64,000 bases of DNA from assembly GCF_000517445.1 (NCBI RefSeq), contig NZ_CP006965.1, positions 1,278,681 to 1,342,680 of the forward strand, given 5' to 3'. The notes beneath the pieces were generated by a model. That model was not told the origin of the DNA, ran no database searches, and saw only the letters and a list, made by a program, of their open reading frames with translations. Source of the DNA: Thermococcus paralvinellae. Lineage in GTDB: Archaea > Methanobacteriota_B > Thermococci > Thermococcales > Thermococcaceae. How positions within the stretch are numbered: the first letter of the stretch is position 1; each line of letters starts with the position of its first letter. Below are positions 1 through 8,706 of the stretch, piece after piece. Position numbers and translations under genes: made by a program.

Positions 1-1
1 G

Positions 2-913
2 ATATATTTCGGGGGCATAGGTGAGCCAACTGTCCACCCACGCTTCATGGACATGGTAAAAGAAGTTAAAAAGAGAGGATATGCTTTGGGGATGTCAACC
101 AACGGATTCCTCCTCACGGACAAGAAAATCAAAGAGCTTGTAAAGTTAGGTGTTGACTTAATTTATATCTCGCTAGATGCTATACCAACACAAGAAACTA
201 AAATAGGGCATATTATGCCAAGTGTCGCAGTTGATAGAATAAAAAAGATTGTTGAAGAAAAAAAGCGTCAAGGAAAGGATTTCCCCCACATAGGTGTTGA
301 AGTCGTTGTAACAAAAGAAAATTACTGGCAGATGTCCCATATAGCTGACTATCTTGGAGATTTAGGTATTGATGTGCTGCTTTTCTCAAATATAGTCCCA
401 ATAGAGAAGAAGCATGCAGACCAAATAGTCTATGATGGAAGTGTTGATCTGCAACCTTACATTAATGATCTCCATGCCAAAGCTTACAAGCATTTCCTTC
501 TTAAATTGCCAGAATTTGAATTAAGAACAGAGAGACACTGTGACTTTGTGGAAAAGAAAGCCGCAGTAGTGAGATGGGATGGGGAAGTTGCTCCATGCTA
601 TCGCTTCCTTCACACATATCCGGAGGTAATCTTCGGTAGAGAGAAAAAAGTATACGCCTACTCTTTTGGAAATGTTAAAGAAAAATCCCTTAAAGAAATC
701 TGGACAAGTAAGGACTACACATGGTTTAGATTTGTTGTAAAAAATGCCCTGTATCCATCATGTACGGATTGCCCGCTTGTTGATTCATGCAACTTTGTTG
801 AGGACACAAATGCAGATTGCTGGAGTAACACTCCAAGCTGCGGCGATTGTTTATGGGCCAGAAGAATTGTCATGTGTCCAATTCCAGAAAAAGGTGTCAA
901 AGGTTTCTGGTAA
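2..913 (+). CDS. cmo: Radical SAM/SPASM protein, AOR cofactor-modifying (Cmo-like), 5' partial
   Basis: The reading frame is open from base 2, so the N-terminus and the CxxxCxxC radical SAM cluster motif lie outside the window. The first visible residues contain GGIGEPTVHP, the 'GGE' SAM-binding strand of radical SAM enzymes. The C-terminal 80 residues carry a SPASM-like set of cysteines (CTDCPLVDSC, then CWSNTPSCGDC and a final MCP) that would bind auxiliary Fe-S clusters. It is followed, after 226 bases, by the aldehyde ferredoxin oxidoreductase gene. In Pyrococcus the equivalent gene next to aor is called cmo and is thought to act in tungsten-pterin cofactor modification. That role here is inferred from family and position. 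The ATG at 47 is internal, not the start. Confidence 0.88.
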   Translation: MYFGGIGEPTVHPRFMDMVKEVKKRGYALGMSTNGFLLTDKKIKELVKLGVDLIYISLDAIPTQETKIGHIMPSVAVDRIKKIVEEKKRQGKDFPHIGVEVVVTKENYWQMSHIADYLGDLGIDVLLFSNIVPIEKKHADQIVYDGSVDLQPYINDLHAKAYKHFLLKLPEFELRTERHCDFVEKKAAVVRWDGEVAPCYRFLHTYPEVIFGREKKVYAYSFGNVKEKSLKEIWTSKDYTWFRFVVKNALYPSCTDCPLVDSCNFVEDTNADCWSNTPSCGDCLWARRIVMCPIPEKGVKGFW

Positions 914-991
914 CTTATAATATGCCAAGCTTTATTTTGTTATATTTTTACTCTTTATCCTTGCTATTTATTATTCCCGAATTTTAATGAG

Positions 992-1020
992 TCTGGATAA
1001 TTTGTTTGTTATTGTCCAGA
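992..1020. repeat. Inverted repeat between cmo and aor
   Basis: TCTGGATAAT at 992-1001 pairs with ATTGTCCAGA at 1011-1020, giving a 10-bp stem as RNA (one G-U pair) around a 9-base loop. It lies 80 bases after the cmo stop and 120 bases before aor. It could be a transcript-end hairpin of cmo or an operator for aor. No U-tract follows it, so a simple terminator is less likely. Confidence 0.4.
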
Positions 1021-1051
1021 TATGATATGAAAACAAATCAATTTAACAATA

Positions 1052-1131
1052 CTTTCGTCCATAAACGGGTTTGCTTTCGTCAAGTTTATTAGCCATAAAA
1101 TACCTAAAATTATTCGACAATATCTAGGGGG
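1052..1131 (+). promoter_or_regulatory. aor promoter region with direct repeat CTTTCGTC
   Basis: CTTTCGTC occurs at 1052-1059 and again at 1074-1081. The 22-base spacing is two helical turns, so a bound protein would see both on one face. A TATA-like TTTATTA follows at 1086-1092, and a ribosome site GGGGG at 1127-1131 precedes the aor ATG by 8 bases. The element assignments are inference from spacing. Confidence 0.5.
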
Positions 1132-1139
1132 TTCCAAAT

Positions 1140-2957
1140 ATGTTCGGATACCATGGTAAAATTTTGAGGGTAAACTTGACAACAGGAAAGATTAGTGAAG
1201 AGAAGTTCGATGAGAAATTTGCCCAAAAATGGCTTGGAACTAGAGGTTTTGGTGTCTATTTCCTACTGAAGGAGATGGACCCAACAGTTGACCCATTTAG
1301 CCCAGAGAACAAGTTGATTTTTGCAACAGGTCCACTGACAGGAACAACTGCCCCAACAGGCGGTAGATACATGGTTATTACAAAAAGCCCGCTTACTGGC
1401 TATATAGCCATGGCAAACTCTGGTGGATTCTTCGGTGCAGAGCTTAAATTTGCTGGATGGGATGCCATAATCTTCGAAGGCAAAGCAGATCACCCTGTGT
1501 ACCTCTACATAAACGATGACCAAGTTGAGCTGAGAGATGCCTCACACGTATGGGGTAAAGTCGTCAGTGAAACTGAAAAGATCCTCACAGAAGAAGTTGG
1601 CGACAAGAGGGTACAGATTGCATCAATTGGACCAGCTGGTGAAAACTTAGTTAGATTCGCAGCTGTGATGAACAACGGACACAGAGCAGCAGGTAGAGGC
1701 GGTGTCGGTGCTGTAATGGGTTCAAAGAACCTTAAGGCCATAGTCGTTAGAGGCCACAAGAGAGTTGAGATTGCTGACAGGCAGAAGTTCACAAGTGTTG
1801 TCAAGGAGAAGATTGAGAAGCTCAAGAAAGACCCGGTTGCCGGTGGAGGACTGCCAACATATGGAACAGCTGTTCTGGTTAACATCATCAATTCAAATGG
1901 TCTCTATCCAACAAGAAACTTCCAAGATAGCCAGTTCGAGTATGCTGAGGAACAAAGCGGTGAGGCCATGAGAGCAAAGTACTTGGTCAGAAACAAGCCA
2001 TGTTTTGCATGTCCAATTGGATGTGGAAGAGTTAACGTTCTACCAACCCTCGGAGAGACTGAAGGACCAGAGTATGAAAGCATCTGGGCTCTCGGTGCAC
2101 ACCTTGGCATAAATGACCTTGCAAGCATCATTGAAGCAAATCACCTCTGTGATGAGTACGGACTGGATACAATCTCAACAGGTGGTACTTTAGCAACGGC
2201 AATGGAGCTCTATGAGAGAGGTCTCATAAAGCCCGAGGACATAGGAGATGCACCACCACTCAGGTTTGGAAATACAGAGGTTCTCCACTACTACATTGAA
2301 AAGCTTACATTTAGAAAAGGCTTTGGAGACATCCTAGCTGAAGGCGGTTACAGAGTTGCTGAGAAATTCAACGGCGTTGAGTACTTCATGGGTGTTAAGA
2401 AGCAAGAGCTACCAGCTTACGATCCAAGAGGTGCCGAAGGTCACGGGCTTGGTTATGCAACCAACAACAGAGGAGGATGTCACATCAAACAGTACATGAT
2501 CAGCCCAGAAATATTGGGATACCCATACAAGATGGATCCACACGACATAAGCGACGAGAAAGTGAAAATGGTCATACTATTCCAAGACTTGACAGCATTA
2601 ATTGATGCAGCAGGACTATGTCTCTTCACAACATTCGGACTTGGCGCAGATGATTACAGGGACATGCTTAACGCCGCTCTTGGCTGGGACTTCACAACTG
2701 AGGAATACCTCAAGATCGGTGAGAGAATCTGGAACGCAGAGAGACTCTTCAACCTCAAAGCAGGGCTTGATCCACTCAAGGAAGACACATTGCCGAAGAG
2801 ACTCCTTGAGGAGCCTGTTAAACAGGGACCAAACAAGGGACATGTCGTTAGACTCAAGGAAATGCTTCCGAGATATTATGCACTTAGAGGATGGACAGAA
2901 GACGGTAAGGTTCCAGAGGAGAAAATTAAAGAGCTTGGACTTGAAGAGGTTGCCTGA
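1140..2957 (+). CDS. aor: Tungsten-containing aldehyde ferredoxin oxidoreductase
   Basis: Oxidises aldehydes to carboxylic acids with ferredoxin as electron acceptor; a cytoplasmic enzyme of peptide fermentation. The 605-residue protein matches the length of the Pyrococcus furiosus enzyme and aligns with it without gaps as far as I can recall. The 4Fe-4S ligands are Cys288, Cys291 and Cys295 (CFACPIGC), with the fourth near residue 494 (AGLCLFTTFG). Tungstopterin-binding segments DPRGAEGHGLGY and NNRGGCH are present. A GGGGG ribosome site precedes the ATG. The upstream neighbour is the Cmo-like maturase, and the two small ferredoxins at 5.4-5.9 kb are possible electron partners. Identification is secure. 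Confidence 0.97.
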   Translation: MFGYHGKILRVNLTTGKISEEKFDEKFAQKWLGTRGFGVYFLLKEMDPTVDPFSPENKLIFATGPLTGTTAPTGGRYMVITKSPLTGYIAMANSGGFFGAELKFAGWDAIIFEGKADHPVYLYINDDQVELRDASHVWGKVVSETEKILTEEVGDKRVQIASIGPAGENLVRFAAVMNNGHRAAGRGGVGAVMGSKNLKAIVVRGHKRVEIADRQKFTSVVKEKIEKLKKDPVAGGGLPTYGTAVLVNIINSNGLYPTRNFQDSQFEYAEEQSGEAMRAKYLVRNKPCFACPIGCGRVNVLPTLGETEGPEYESIWALGAHLGINDLASIIEANHLCDEYGLDTISTGGTLATAMELYERGLIKPEDIGDAPPLRFGNTEVLHYYIEKLTFRKGFGDILAEGGYRVAEKFNGVEYFMGVKKQELPAYDPRGAEGHGLGYATNNRGGCHIKQYMISPEILGYPYKMDPHDISDEKVKMVILFQDLTALIDAAGLCLFTTFGLGADDYRDMLNAALGWDFTTEEYLKIGERIWNAERLFNLKAGLDPLKEDTLPKRLLEEPVKQGPNKGHVVRLKEMLPRYYALRGWTEDGKVPEEKIKELGLEEVA

Positions 2958-2995
2958 TTTCTTTCCTCTTCTACCGTTGCCTTTTTATTTTCCTC
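2958..2995 (+). terminator. Pyrimidine/T-rich terminator after aor
   Basis: Directly after the aor stop, 38 bases consist almost only of T and C with two T-runs, the usual signature of intrinsic archaeal termination. Confidence 0.55.
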
Positions 2996-3019
2996 TGCAG
3001 TTCTTTTCTTGGTGGTCTT

Positions 3020-3922
3020 ATGAAAATAATCCCCTTAGCATCTGAGAGCTTGGGTGTCAGGAGTTTAGCAACTTATGTTAAAATTGGCAAAACTGGAATT
3101 CTTATTGATCCTGGAGCGGCTTTAGGACCTAAGCGCTACTCTTTACCCCCAGCAAAAGCTGAGCTCGAAGCACTGATGAAAGCAAGGGAGAGAATACAAT
3201 CTTATGCCAAAAAAGCGGACATAGTAACAATTTCTCATTACCATTATGACCACCACACGCCTTTCTTTGAAGGAATTTATGAAAGCTCATCTCCAGAAAA
3301 GGCAAGAGAAGTTTATGAGGGAAAGATTTTGCTTATTAAGCATCCAAAGGAAAACATAAACTTCAGTCAGCGGAAAAGAGCCTGGAATTTCCTTAAAGAG
3401 GCGGAAAAGATTGCTAAAAAGATTGAATATGCAGATGGAAGGTTCTTTGACTTTGGAGAGTTTATAATGGAGTTCTCTCCAGCGGTTTCCCATGGGAGTG
3501 AGGGAACTAAACTTGGCTTTGTCATCATGGTCATGGTTGATGATGGAACGAAGAGATTGGTTCACGCAAGTGATATTCAGCTTTTAAATAGGAAAGCTGT
3601 GGAATGGATAATAAAGCAGATGCCGGATATCCTCATCACAGGAGGTCCTCCAACGTATTTGGAAGGTTATAGAGTTAAAGACGCCTGGAATACAGGCTTA
3701 AAGAACCTAAATGAGATTATAAAAGAGACCAACGCTCAGGTAATCCTTGACCATCATTTGATCAGAGACAAACGCTATCTGGAGTTCTTTGCCCAGCTTG
3801 AGAAAGATCCTTTAACTTTTGCAAGGTTCCTCAAAAGAGAAGATAAACCACTGGAAGCTTACAGAAAAGAGCTGCACAAGATTGAGAAAGGAGAGGATGC
3901 AGAGCTGCCTTTCAAGATTTGA
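3020..3922 (+). CDS. UPF0282-type metallo-beta-lactamase-fold hydrolase
   Basis: A 300-residue protein with the metallo-beta-lactamase signature SHYHYDHH at about residues 73-80, further metal-ligand candidates in SHGSEG and ASDIQ, and DHHLIRD near the C-terminus. It resembles the archaeal UPF0282 family, whose reaction is not established to my knowledge. A GGTGG ribosome site lies 5 bases before the ATG. It follows aor by 62 bases in the same direction, but a T-rich tract separates them, so it is probably transcribed on its own. Family assignment is good; substrate unknown. Confidence 0.85.
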   Translation: MKIIPLASESLGVRSLATYVKIGKTGILIDPGAALGPKRYSLPPAKAELEALMKARERIQSYAKKADIVTISHYHYDHHTPFFEGIYESSSPEKAREVYEGKILLIKHPKENINFSQRKRAWNFLKEAEKIAKKIEYADGRFFDFGEFIMEFSPAVSHGSEGTKLGFVIMVMVDDGTKRLVHASDIQLLNRKAVEWIIKQMPDILITGGPPTYLEGYRVKDAWNTGLKNLNEIIKETNAQVILDHHLIRDKRYLEFFAQLEKDPLTFARFLKREDKPLEAYRKELHKIEKGEDAELPFKI

Positions 3923-3925
3923 CTT

Positions 3926-4214
3926 CTAAATGTTTCTCACAATTTGGCTTCTAATGTGCCTCATTAAAGAGCCAACATAATGCGCTTTTTCAGCATAACT
4001 TTTGCCAACCAACTTTAGCTTTGTCTTTTTTTGCCTCTTCGTCCAGCTAGCTATCATTTCAGTTGAACTCTCTTTGTGCCATAGAGGATGCAAACTTTCA
4101 TTTTCTCTCCCTAATGTTGAAGTCGAACAGAGCAGCTACAATTCTTTTATCACAATCAAAACCAAAAACTCTAAATTTGCTTAATGTAAAAGTTAAAGCA
4201 TCGGAGGTGAGAAA
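3926..4214. other. Gene-poor stretch with possible remnant reading frame (minus strand)
   Basis: No convincing gene. On the minus strand a frame is open from 4135 to the stop at 3926-3928. From a TTG at 4093 it would encode about 55 basic residues, including TEMIASWTKRQKKTKLKL and SYAEKAHYVGSLMRH. An adjacent minus frame upstream reads FRVFGFDCDKRIVAALFDFN. Both look more protein-like than chance and may be parts of one frameshifted gene. The right end holds the ribosome site GGAGGTGAG (4203-4211) of the next gene. Confidence 0.3.
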
Positions 4215-5387
4215 ATGAAAGACTTTTACATTGCCCATGAAGATGATATAAAAGCTGGAAGAACTACTGATGTTTATTTCATCAGGACAAAGAAGATACT
4301 TGAAGCAAAAGGCATTCACAAAAAGGTTCTTGCAGATGTTTCAACAACTTCTCTTCCTAAGGGATGGAAGTGGGGAGTTTTGGCTGGAGTGGAAGAGGTT
4401 GCTAAACTTTTAGAAGGACTACCAGTGAATGTTTATTCTATGCCAGAGGGAACAATATTCCATCCGTACGAACCAGTTATGCAAATTGAGGGTTATTATG
4501 AGGAGTTTGGAATTTATGAGACTGCTTTATTAGGGATGCTCAGTCAAGCGAGCGGAATTGCAACAGCAGCCTTAAGAGTAAAAATAGCTGCAAAGTTTAA
4601 GCCCATCTATTCATTCGGGATAAGGCATATGCATCCGGCCATAGCTCCAATGATAGATAGGGCAGCTTTTATAGGAGGTTGTGACGGAGTAAGTGGTGTT
4701 TTAGGAGCTGAAATGATCGGTGAAAAACCCGTTGGAACAATGCCACATGCCCTGATTCTTACAGTTGGAGACCAGGTGAAGGCGTGGAAGTACTTTGACG
4801 AGGTTGTTGAACCAGAAGTTCCAAGAACAGCGTTAATTGACACCTTCTGTGACGAGAAGTTTGAAGCGTTGATGGCAGCTGAAGCCTTAGGTGAAAGATT
4901 ATTTGCTGTCCGCTTAGACACTCCAAGCTCAAGAAGAGGAAACTTTAGGAAAATAGTTGAAGAGGTCCGCTGGGAGCTTGACTTAAGGGGATACAGCCAT
5001 GTTAAGATTTTCCTCAGCGGCGGACTTGATGAAGAAAGCATAAAAGAGCTTGTGGATGTTGCTGATGCCTTTGGAGTTGGTGGTTCAATAGCCTCAGCAA
5101 AGCCCGTTGATTTCTCTCTTGACATTGTGGAAATAGAAGGGAGACCAATAACTAAACGCGGTAAGTTGAGCGGAAGGAAACAAGTGTATAGATGTGAAAA
5201 TGGCCATTATCATAGAGTTCCAGCTGATAAAAAGCTTGAACGCTGTCCAATATGTGGAACAAAAGTAGAACCCTTGCTAAAACCACTCATCAAAGATGGT
5301 GAAATAGTTGCAGAACTGCCTAAGGCAAGGGAAATCAGAGAATATGTCCTAGAGCAGGCCAAAAAATTCAACCTCAGCTTAGAGTAA
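4215..5387 (+). CDS. pncB: Nicotinate phosphoribosyltransferase, archaeal type with Zn ribbon
   Basis: Converts nicotinate and PRPP to nicotinate mononucleotide in NAD salvage; cytoplasmic. The 390-residue protein has the phosphoribosyltransferase barrel with YSFGIRHMHPA, RLDTPSSRRGN (phosphate binding) and KIFLSGGLDEESI. A C-terminal zinc ribbon is visible at about residues 317-352 (RCENGHYH ... ERCPICGTKV), as in Thermoplasma-type enzymes. Start chosen from a strong GGAGGTGAG at 4203-4211. It is monocistronic: a T-rich terminator and convergent ferredoxin genes follow. Confidence 0.93.
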   Translation: MKDFYIAHEDDIKAGRTTDVYFIRTKKILEAKGIHKKVLADVSTTSLPKGWKWGVLAGVEEVAKLLEGLPVNVYSMPEGTIFHPYEPVMQIEGYYEEFGIYETALLGMLSQASGIATAALRVKIAAKFKPIYSFGIRHMHPAIAPMIDRAAFIGGCDGVSGVLGAEMIGEKPVGTMPHALILTVGDQVKAWKYFDEVVEPEVPRTALIDTFCDEKFEALMAAEALGERLFAVRLDTPSSRRGNFRKIVEEVRWELDLRGYSHVKIFLSGGLDEESIKELVDVADAFGVGGSIASAKPVDFSLDIVEIEGRPITKRGKLSGRKQVYRCENGHYHRVPADKKLERCPICGTKVEPLLKPLIKDGEIVAELPKAREIREYVLEQAKKFNLSLE

Positions 5388-5404
5388 ACCTTTCTTTCTT
5401 TTTA
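5388..5404 (+). terminator. T-rich terminator after pncB
   Basis: The bases directly after the stop read as pyrimidine and T runs (CCTTTCTTTCTTTTT), facing the convergent ferredoxin gene. Confidence 0.5.
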
Positions 5405-5431
5405 ACAACATAAAAAGTGAGAAGAGAAAAA

Positions 5432-5662
<231 letters not shown>

Positions 5663-5727
5663 TTAAAAGAATTTCGATAACCAAAGGTGTATAATCGAGA
5701 AAATTAAAAAAGTTGAAAGCGAGCACA

Positions 5728-5961
<234 letters not shown>

Positions 5962-6039
5962 CTATGGATATAAACCTTTCGTTAAATACTCCTAGAAGTC
6001 AAAAACTTTAAGATAAAAGAAAGATAGTTGTGATTTTAT

Positions 6040-6372
6040 TTAAAGAAGACCCAGTTTTTTCTTATATTCTTCACTTATTCTCTCAGGTGTCCATGGTGGA
6101 TCAAAAGTTAGCTCAATCTCCGCATCTTTAACTCCAGGAATTTCGAGTATTTTCTCTTCAACAGCTTTTAAAAGCCACATAGTTAATGGACATCCTGGAG
6201 TTGTCATTGTCATCTTTACATAAACCGTGTTATCTGGTCTAATGTCAAGTTCGTAAATCAAACCTAAATTGACAACATCGATACCTATCTCAGGGTCAAC
6301 AACTTCTTTAAGCTTTTCTAATATAACCTCCTTGCTGAGCTTAACATCTTTAACTTTCTCCTCTTCACTCAT
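6040..6372 (-). CDS. DUF59/MIP18 family Fe-S cluster assembly protein
   Basis: A 110-residue protein of the DUF59 (MIP18, SufT/PaaD-like) family, which helps place Fe-S clusters in target proteins. Visible motifs are VVDPEIGIDVVNLGLIY and TTPGCPLTMW, with the conserved Cys in the loop, and FDPPWTPERIS at the end. Start at ATG 6372 rather than GTG 6381, because AGGTGA lies 5 bases upstream of the ATG. It lies beside two ferredoxin genes on the same strand but separated by about 100 bases from them. Function inferred from family. Confidence 0.9.
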   Translation of the reverse strand: MSEEEKVKDVKLSKEVILEKLKEVVDPEIGIDVVNLGLIYELDIRPDNTVYVKMTMTTPGCPLTMWLLKAVEEKILEIPGVKDAEIELTFDPPWTPERISEEYKKKLGLL

Positions 6373-6451
6373 TTCCTTCACCTAAACTTCCCTCTTGGAT
6401 AACAAATTTAAACCTTTTGGGTCATTTTTGGTTATTATTAAAATGCCGTGT

Positions 6452-7201
6452 TCATTTCCTCAATATGTCAAATATAAGTTTTCTTGCAATATCCTCATCT
6501 ATTGCCCCAGCTCTCAATTCTCTTAAAACTCGCTGAATAGCAAATCTCTTTAAAATTGGCGATTTATGAGCAGCTGATTTCCAAAGAGAACATCCGAATC
6601 CAAGAGCATATTTCCTCCCTAAGATGTTTATTGCTTCTCTCTTATCAATAGCAAGAAAAGCTGGAAAGTTTAACTTAACCACTTCTCCTTCCGAGTATAT
6701 TGAAATGCTTCCCACACTTAGCAGATCTCCAGAAGCTACTATTTTAATCCCCTCTTTCTTTGCATAATCTTTAACAGCTTCCATTATCATTGAGTGACAT
6801 TTACCACAGATTGGAGCACCTTTCTTGATTTGCTCACTTATTACTTCCATATAATTGGGAATCTCAACAAAAACAGCACCATAAGATTGAGCATTCAAGA
6901 GAACAGGTTCTCTTATTTGAGGTAGCCTCGCCATAACTGGAATTACTTCAAAGCCTGCCCATCTAAGAATTTTTACTGTTGCAGTGCTGTCGCTACCAGC
7001 GGAAAACGCAACCACTATTTTTTCGTCAATAGGAGTTCTATCAAATTCTTTGCCAAAAAGCCTATACTCAACTAATGCTTTCAATCTTTCATAGCTTTGC
7101 TCACTAATCTCTCCCCTAACTTTTTCAAGGGCTTCAATGGATTGCTCCAGTCTGTAACGCTTTATGAAATTATCCCCAACTATTTTAAGCAAAGTCACCA
7201 C
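6452..7201 (-). CDS. PP-loop (adenine nucleotide alpha-hydrolase) ATPase
   Basis: About 249 residues. The PP-loop VVAFSAGSDS near residues 64-73 is the ATP-pyrophosphatase motif of enzymes that adenylate a substrate, such as tRNA thiolases and QueC. A cysteine pair PICGKCHSM lies mid-protein and a further Cys in GFGCSLW, as in sulfur-handling members. The start is GTG at 7201 or 7198, overlapping the last codons of the upstream gene, so translation is probably coupled. Substrate cannot be read from sequence; tRNA or cofactor thiolation is a guess. Confidence 0.78.
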   Translation of the reverse strand: MVTLLKIVGDNFIKRYRLEQSIEALEKVRGEISEQSYERLKALVEYRLFGKEFDRTPIDEKIVVAFSAGSDSTATVKILRWAGFEVIPVMARLPQIREPVLLNAQSYGAVFVEIPNYMEVISEQIKKGAPICGKCHSMIMEAVKDYAKKEGIKIVASGDLLSVGSISIYSEGEVVKLNFPAFLAIDKREAINILGRKYALGFGCSLWKSAAHKSPILKRFAIQRVLRELRAGAIDEDIARKLIFDILRK

Positions 7202-8004
7202 CAGATTCTGTTACCCTTAATCTTAATGTATCCCAAGCTTTGTAGCTCTTTGAGGATATCCTCCAAAGCTTCTTCGTCAAAGTAAATGTTTATCTTTTCT
7301 CTCTTTCCATCTATTATGATAGGTTCCCTTTCAAGCAAGGTCTCAATGAGCTCATTTTTCTTATTTTTTTGTTTAACTAACTCAAGAATAATCTCTGCCA
7401 GAACTGATTTTGCCACTCCTGTAAACATCGCTTCCACTAAAGATTCCTCAGTTGCATACTGCTCCGCTATCTCAAGAGCCCCTTGAATTAAATCCCTTTC
7501 AACTTCAAGAACTTCAACATAATATTTTTTCATAAAAGTGAATTCAGTTATTAGCTTTGCGCCCATCTTTTCTTCGAGCTCATCTAAAAATTCCTCAACC
7601 TCATCTATTGGAAACCTCAGCTCAATAACCAAATCATCGAGCTTGGGTTTTTTCATAAGTTTCAGTTTCTCTTCCCCTACAACATATCCCCCCTCAATCA
7701 GCGCTGATAAAACCACGAGTCTGTTTATATCAACTTCATCAAATAATTCACTAATTTCTTTCTCTTCTCCAACCTGCCACTTTTCCAGAAGTCTCTCAAA
7801 AGTCTGCTGAATCTCGCCAAGCTTTTCGTCAATAACGTCAAAATCCTCACTTTTTGCAACTAACTCGGAGTATTTTCCCCTAATCATAATAAAGTGCTGG
7901 ATTTCCCAGCCAAGCTCCTCTTTTGTTTTGTTCATAATTCCAGCTTTGCTGAGTTCCTTTGAAAGCTCAATCATATCCTCCTTACTTAGAACTTCGAATC
8001 TCAT
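7195..8004 (-). CDS. Conserved-looking protein of unknown function, helical with C-terminal wHTH-like end
   Basis: A 269-residue acidic, charged, mostly helical protein that I do not recognise. Coiled-coil-prone segments occur at about residues 50-90 and 140-160. The C-terminus (YFDEEALEDILKELQSLGY followed by IKIKGNRIWW) looks like a small winged-helix wing. Start at ATG 8004 with GGGGAT about 5 bases upstream; an in-frame TTG at 8016 is less likely. It overlaps the PP-loop ATPase gene by 7 bases and is probably its partner. No enzymatic motif is visible. Confidence 0.7.
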   Translation of the reverse strand: MRFEVLSKEDMIELSKELSKAGIMNKTKEELGWEIQHFIMIRGKYSELVAKSEDFDVIDEKLGEIQQTFERLLEKWQVGEEKEISELFDEVDINRLVVLSALIEGGYVVGEEKLKLMKKPKLDDLVIELRFPIDEVEEFLDELEEKMGAKLITEFTFMKKYYVEVLEVERDLIQGALEIAEQYATEESLVEAMFTGVAKSVLAEIILELVKQKNKKNELIETLLEREPIIIDGKREKINIYFDEEALEDILKELQSLGYIKIKGNRIWW

Positions 8005-8047
8005 TTGTATCCCCAAAGATAGTTAAAAGAAGAAGTTATAAAGTTTC

Positions 8048-8704
8048 TCAATCCCTCTCAAGGAGAAAAGAAAGAAGAACTTTCAGCGGTTTGTTTCTTA
8101 GGATTTTTACTGTTTTCTCGATTTCATCTTTAATATCCTTATCCCTGTTCAAATATAGATAAAGGGCATACGCCATCACTTTTGGGTCTCCTTCATTAGT
8201 CTCCTCTATGGCTTTTGCCAATCTGGGGCTGGTTAGGAGGTTATCAGCAATATAACAAAGTTTTTCTTCGTCTCCCTTTTCCAATGCCTCTTTTAGTGGA
8301 CGATAAAATTCATTCAAAACAATCTGGGCATTTTTTTCTTTTTTGTTCAAATACTCTAGTGAGTTTTCAATTTCTTCTTTGTGCATGAAGTCCCAGAGCA
8401 TATAGATCAAAGGAAGGAAAATCAAAACCAATGCTAGGATCAGGTATGGAGTTAGAGGAGGTGTAATTCTCTGAACATATTTATTTTTAATATAAAGGAC
8501 AAGCATCAAGCCCATCATTATCCATATTACGGCGAATACTAAGTAATACTCCAAGTAACTCTCCCTTTTCTCCCAAATCTGGTATTTATAAGCAGCCCCG
8601 GTCTCTTCAAGCAATTTAAGTCTTTTTTCAGCTAGCTCAATTTCTGCTTCTAATCTTTTTATCCGCCTTTCTATCTCCTCAAATACTTTCTCCATACCCA
8701 CCAT
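8048..8704 (-). CDS. Membrane protein with N-terminal coiled coil, unknown function
   Basis: About 218 residues: an N-terminal coiled coil (residues 3-40, rich in Glu, Lys and Arg), two hydrophobic segments at roughly 52-72 and 86-106, and a long charged C-terminal helical domain ending LLSFLLERD. The topology suggests two membrane spans with both ends in the cytoplasm. Start at ATG 8704, 8 bases after GGAG within the end of the upstream creatininase gene; TTG 8710 would overlap that stop. I do not recognise a family. Confidence 0.65.
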   Translation of the reverse strand: MVGMEKVFEEIERRIKRLEAEIELAEKRLKLLEETGAAYKYQIWEKRESYLEYYLVFAVIWIMMGLMLVLYIKNKYVQRITPPLTPYLILALVLIFLPLIYMLWDFMHKEEIENSLEYLNKKEKNAQIVLNEFYRPLKEALEKGDEEKLCYIADNLLTSPRLAKAIEETNEGDPKVMAYALYLYLNRDKDIKDEIEKTVKILRNKPLKVLLSFLLERD

Positions 8705-8706
8705 GT

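Noticed and set aside
1505-1891. Long antisense frame inside aor
   Set aside because: Shadow of the aor codon usage; no start signals and a Ser/Thr/Leu/Pro-rich composition typical of antisense frames.
4002-4184. Plus-strand 60-codon frame upstream of pncB
   Set aside because: No ribosome site, low-complexity Phe/Leu-rich start, and it reads antisense to the more protein-like minus frames.
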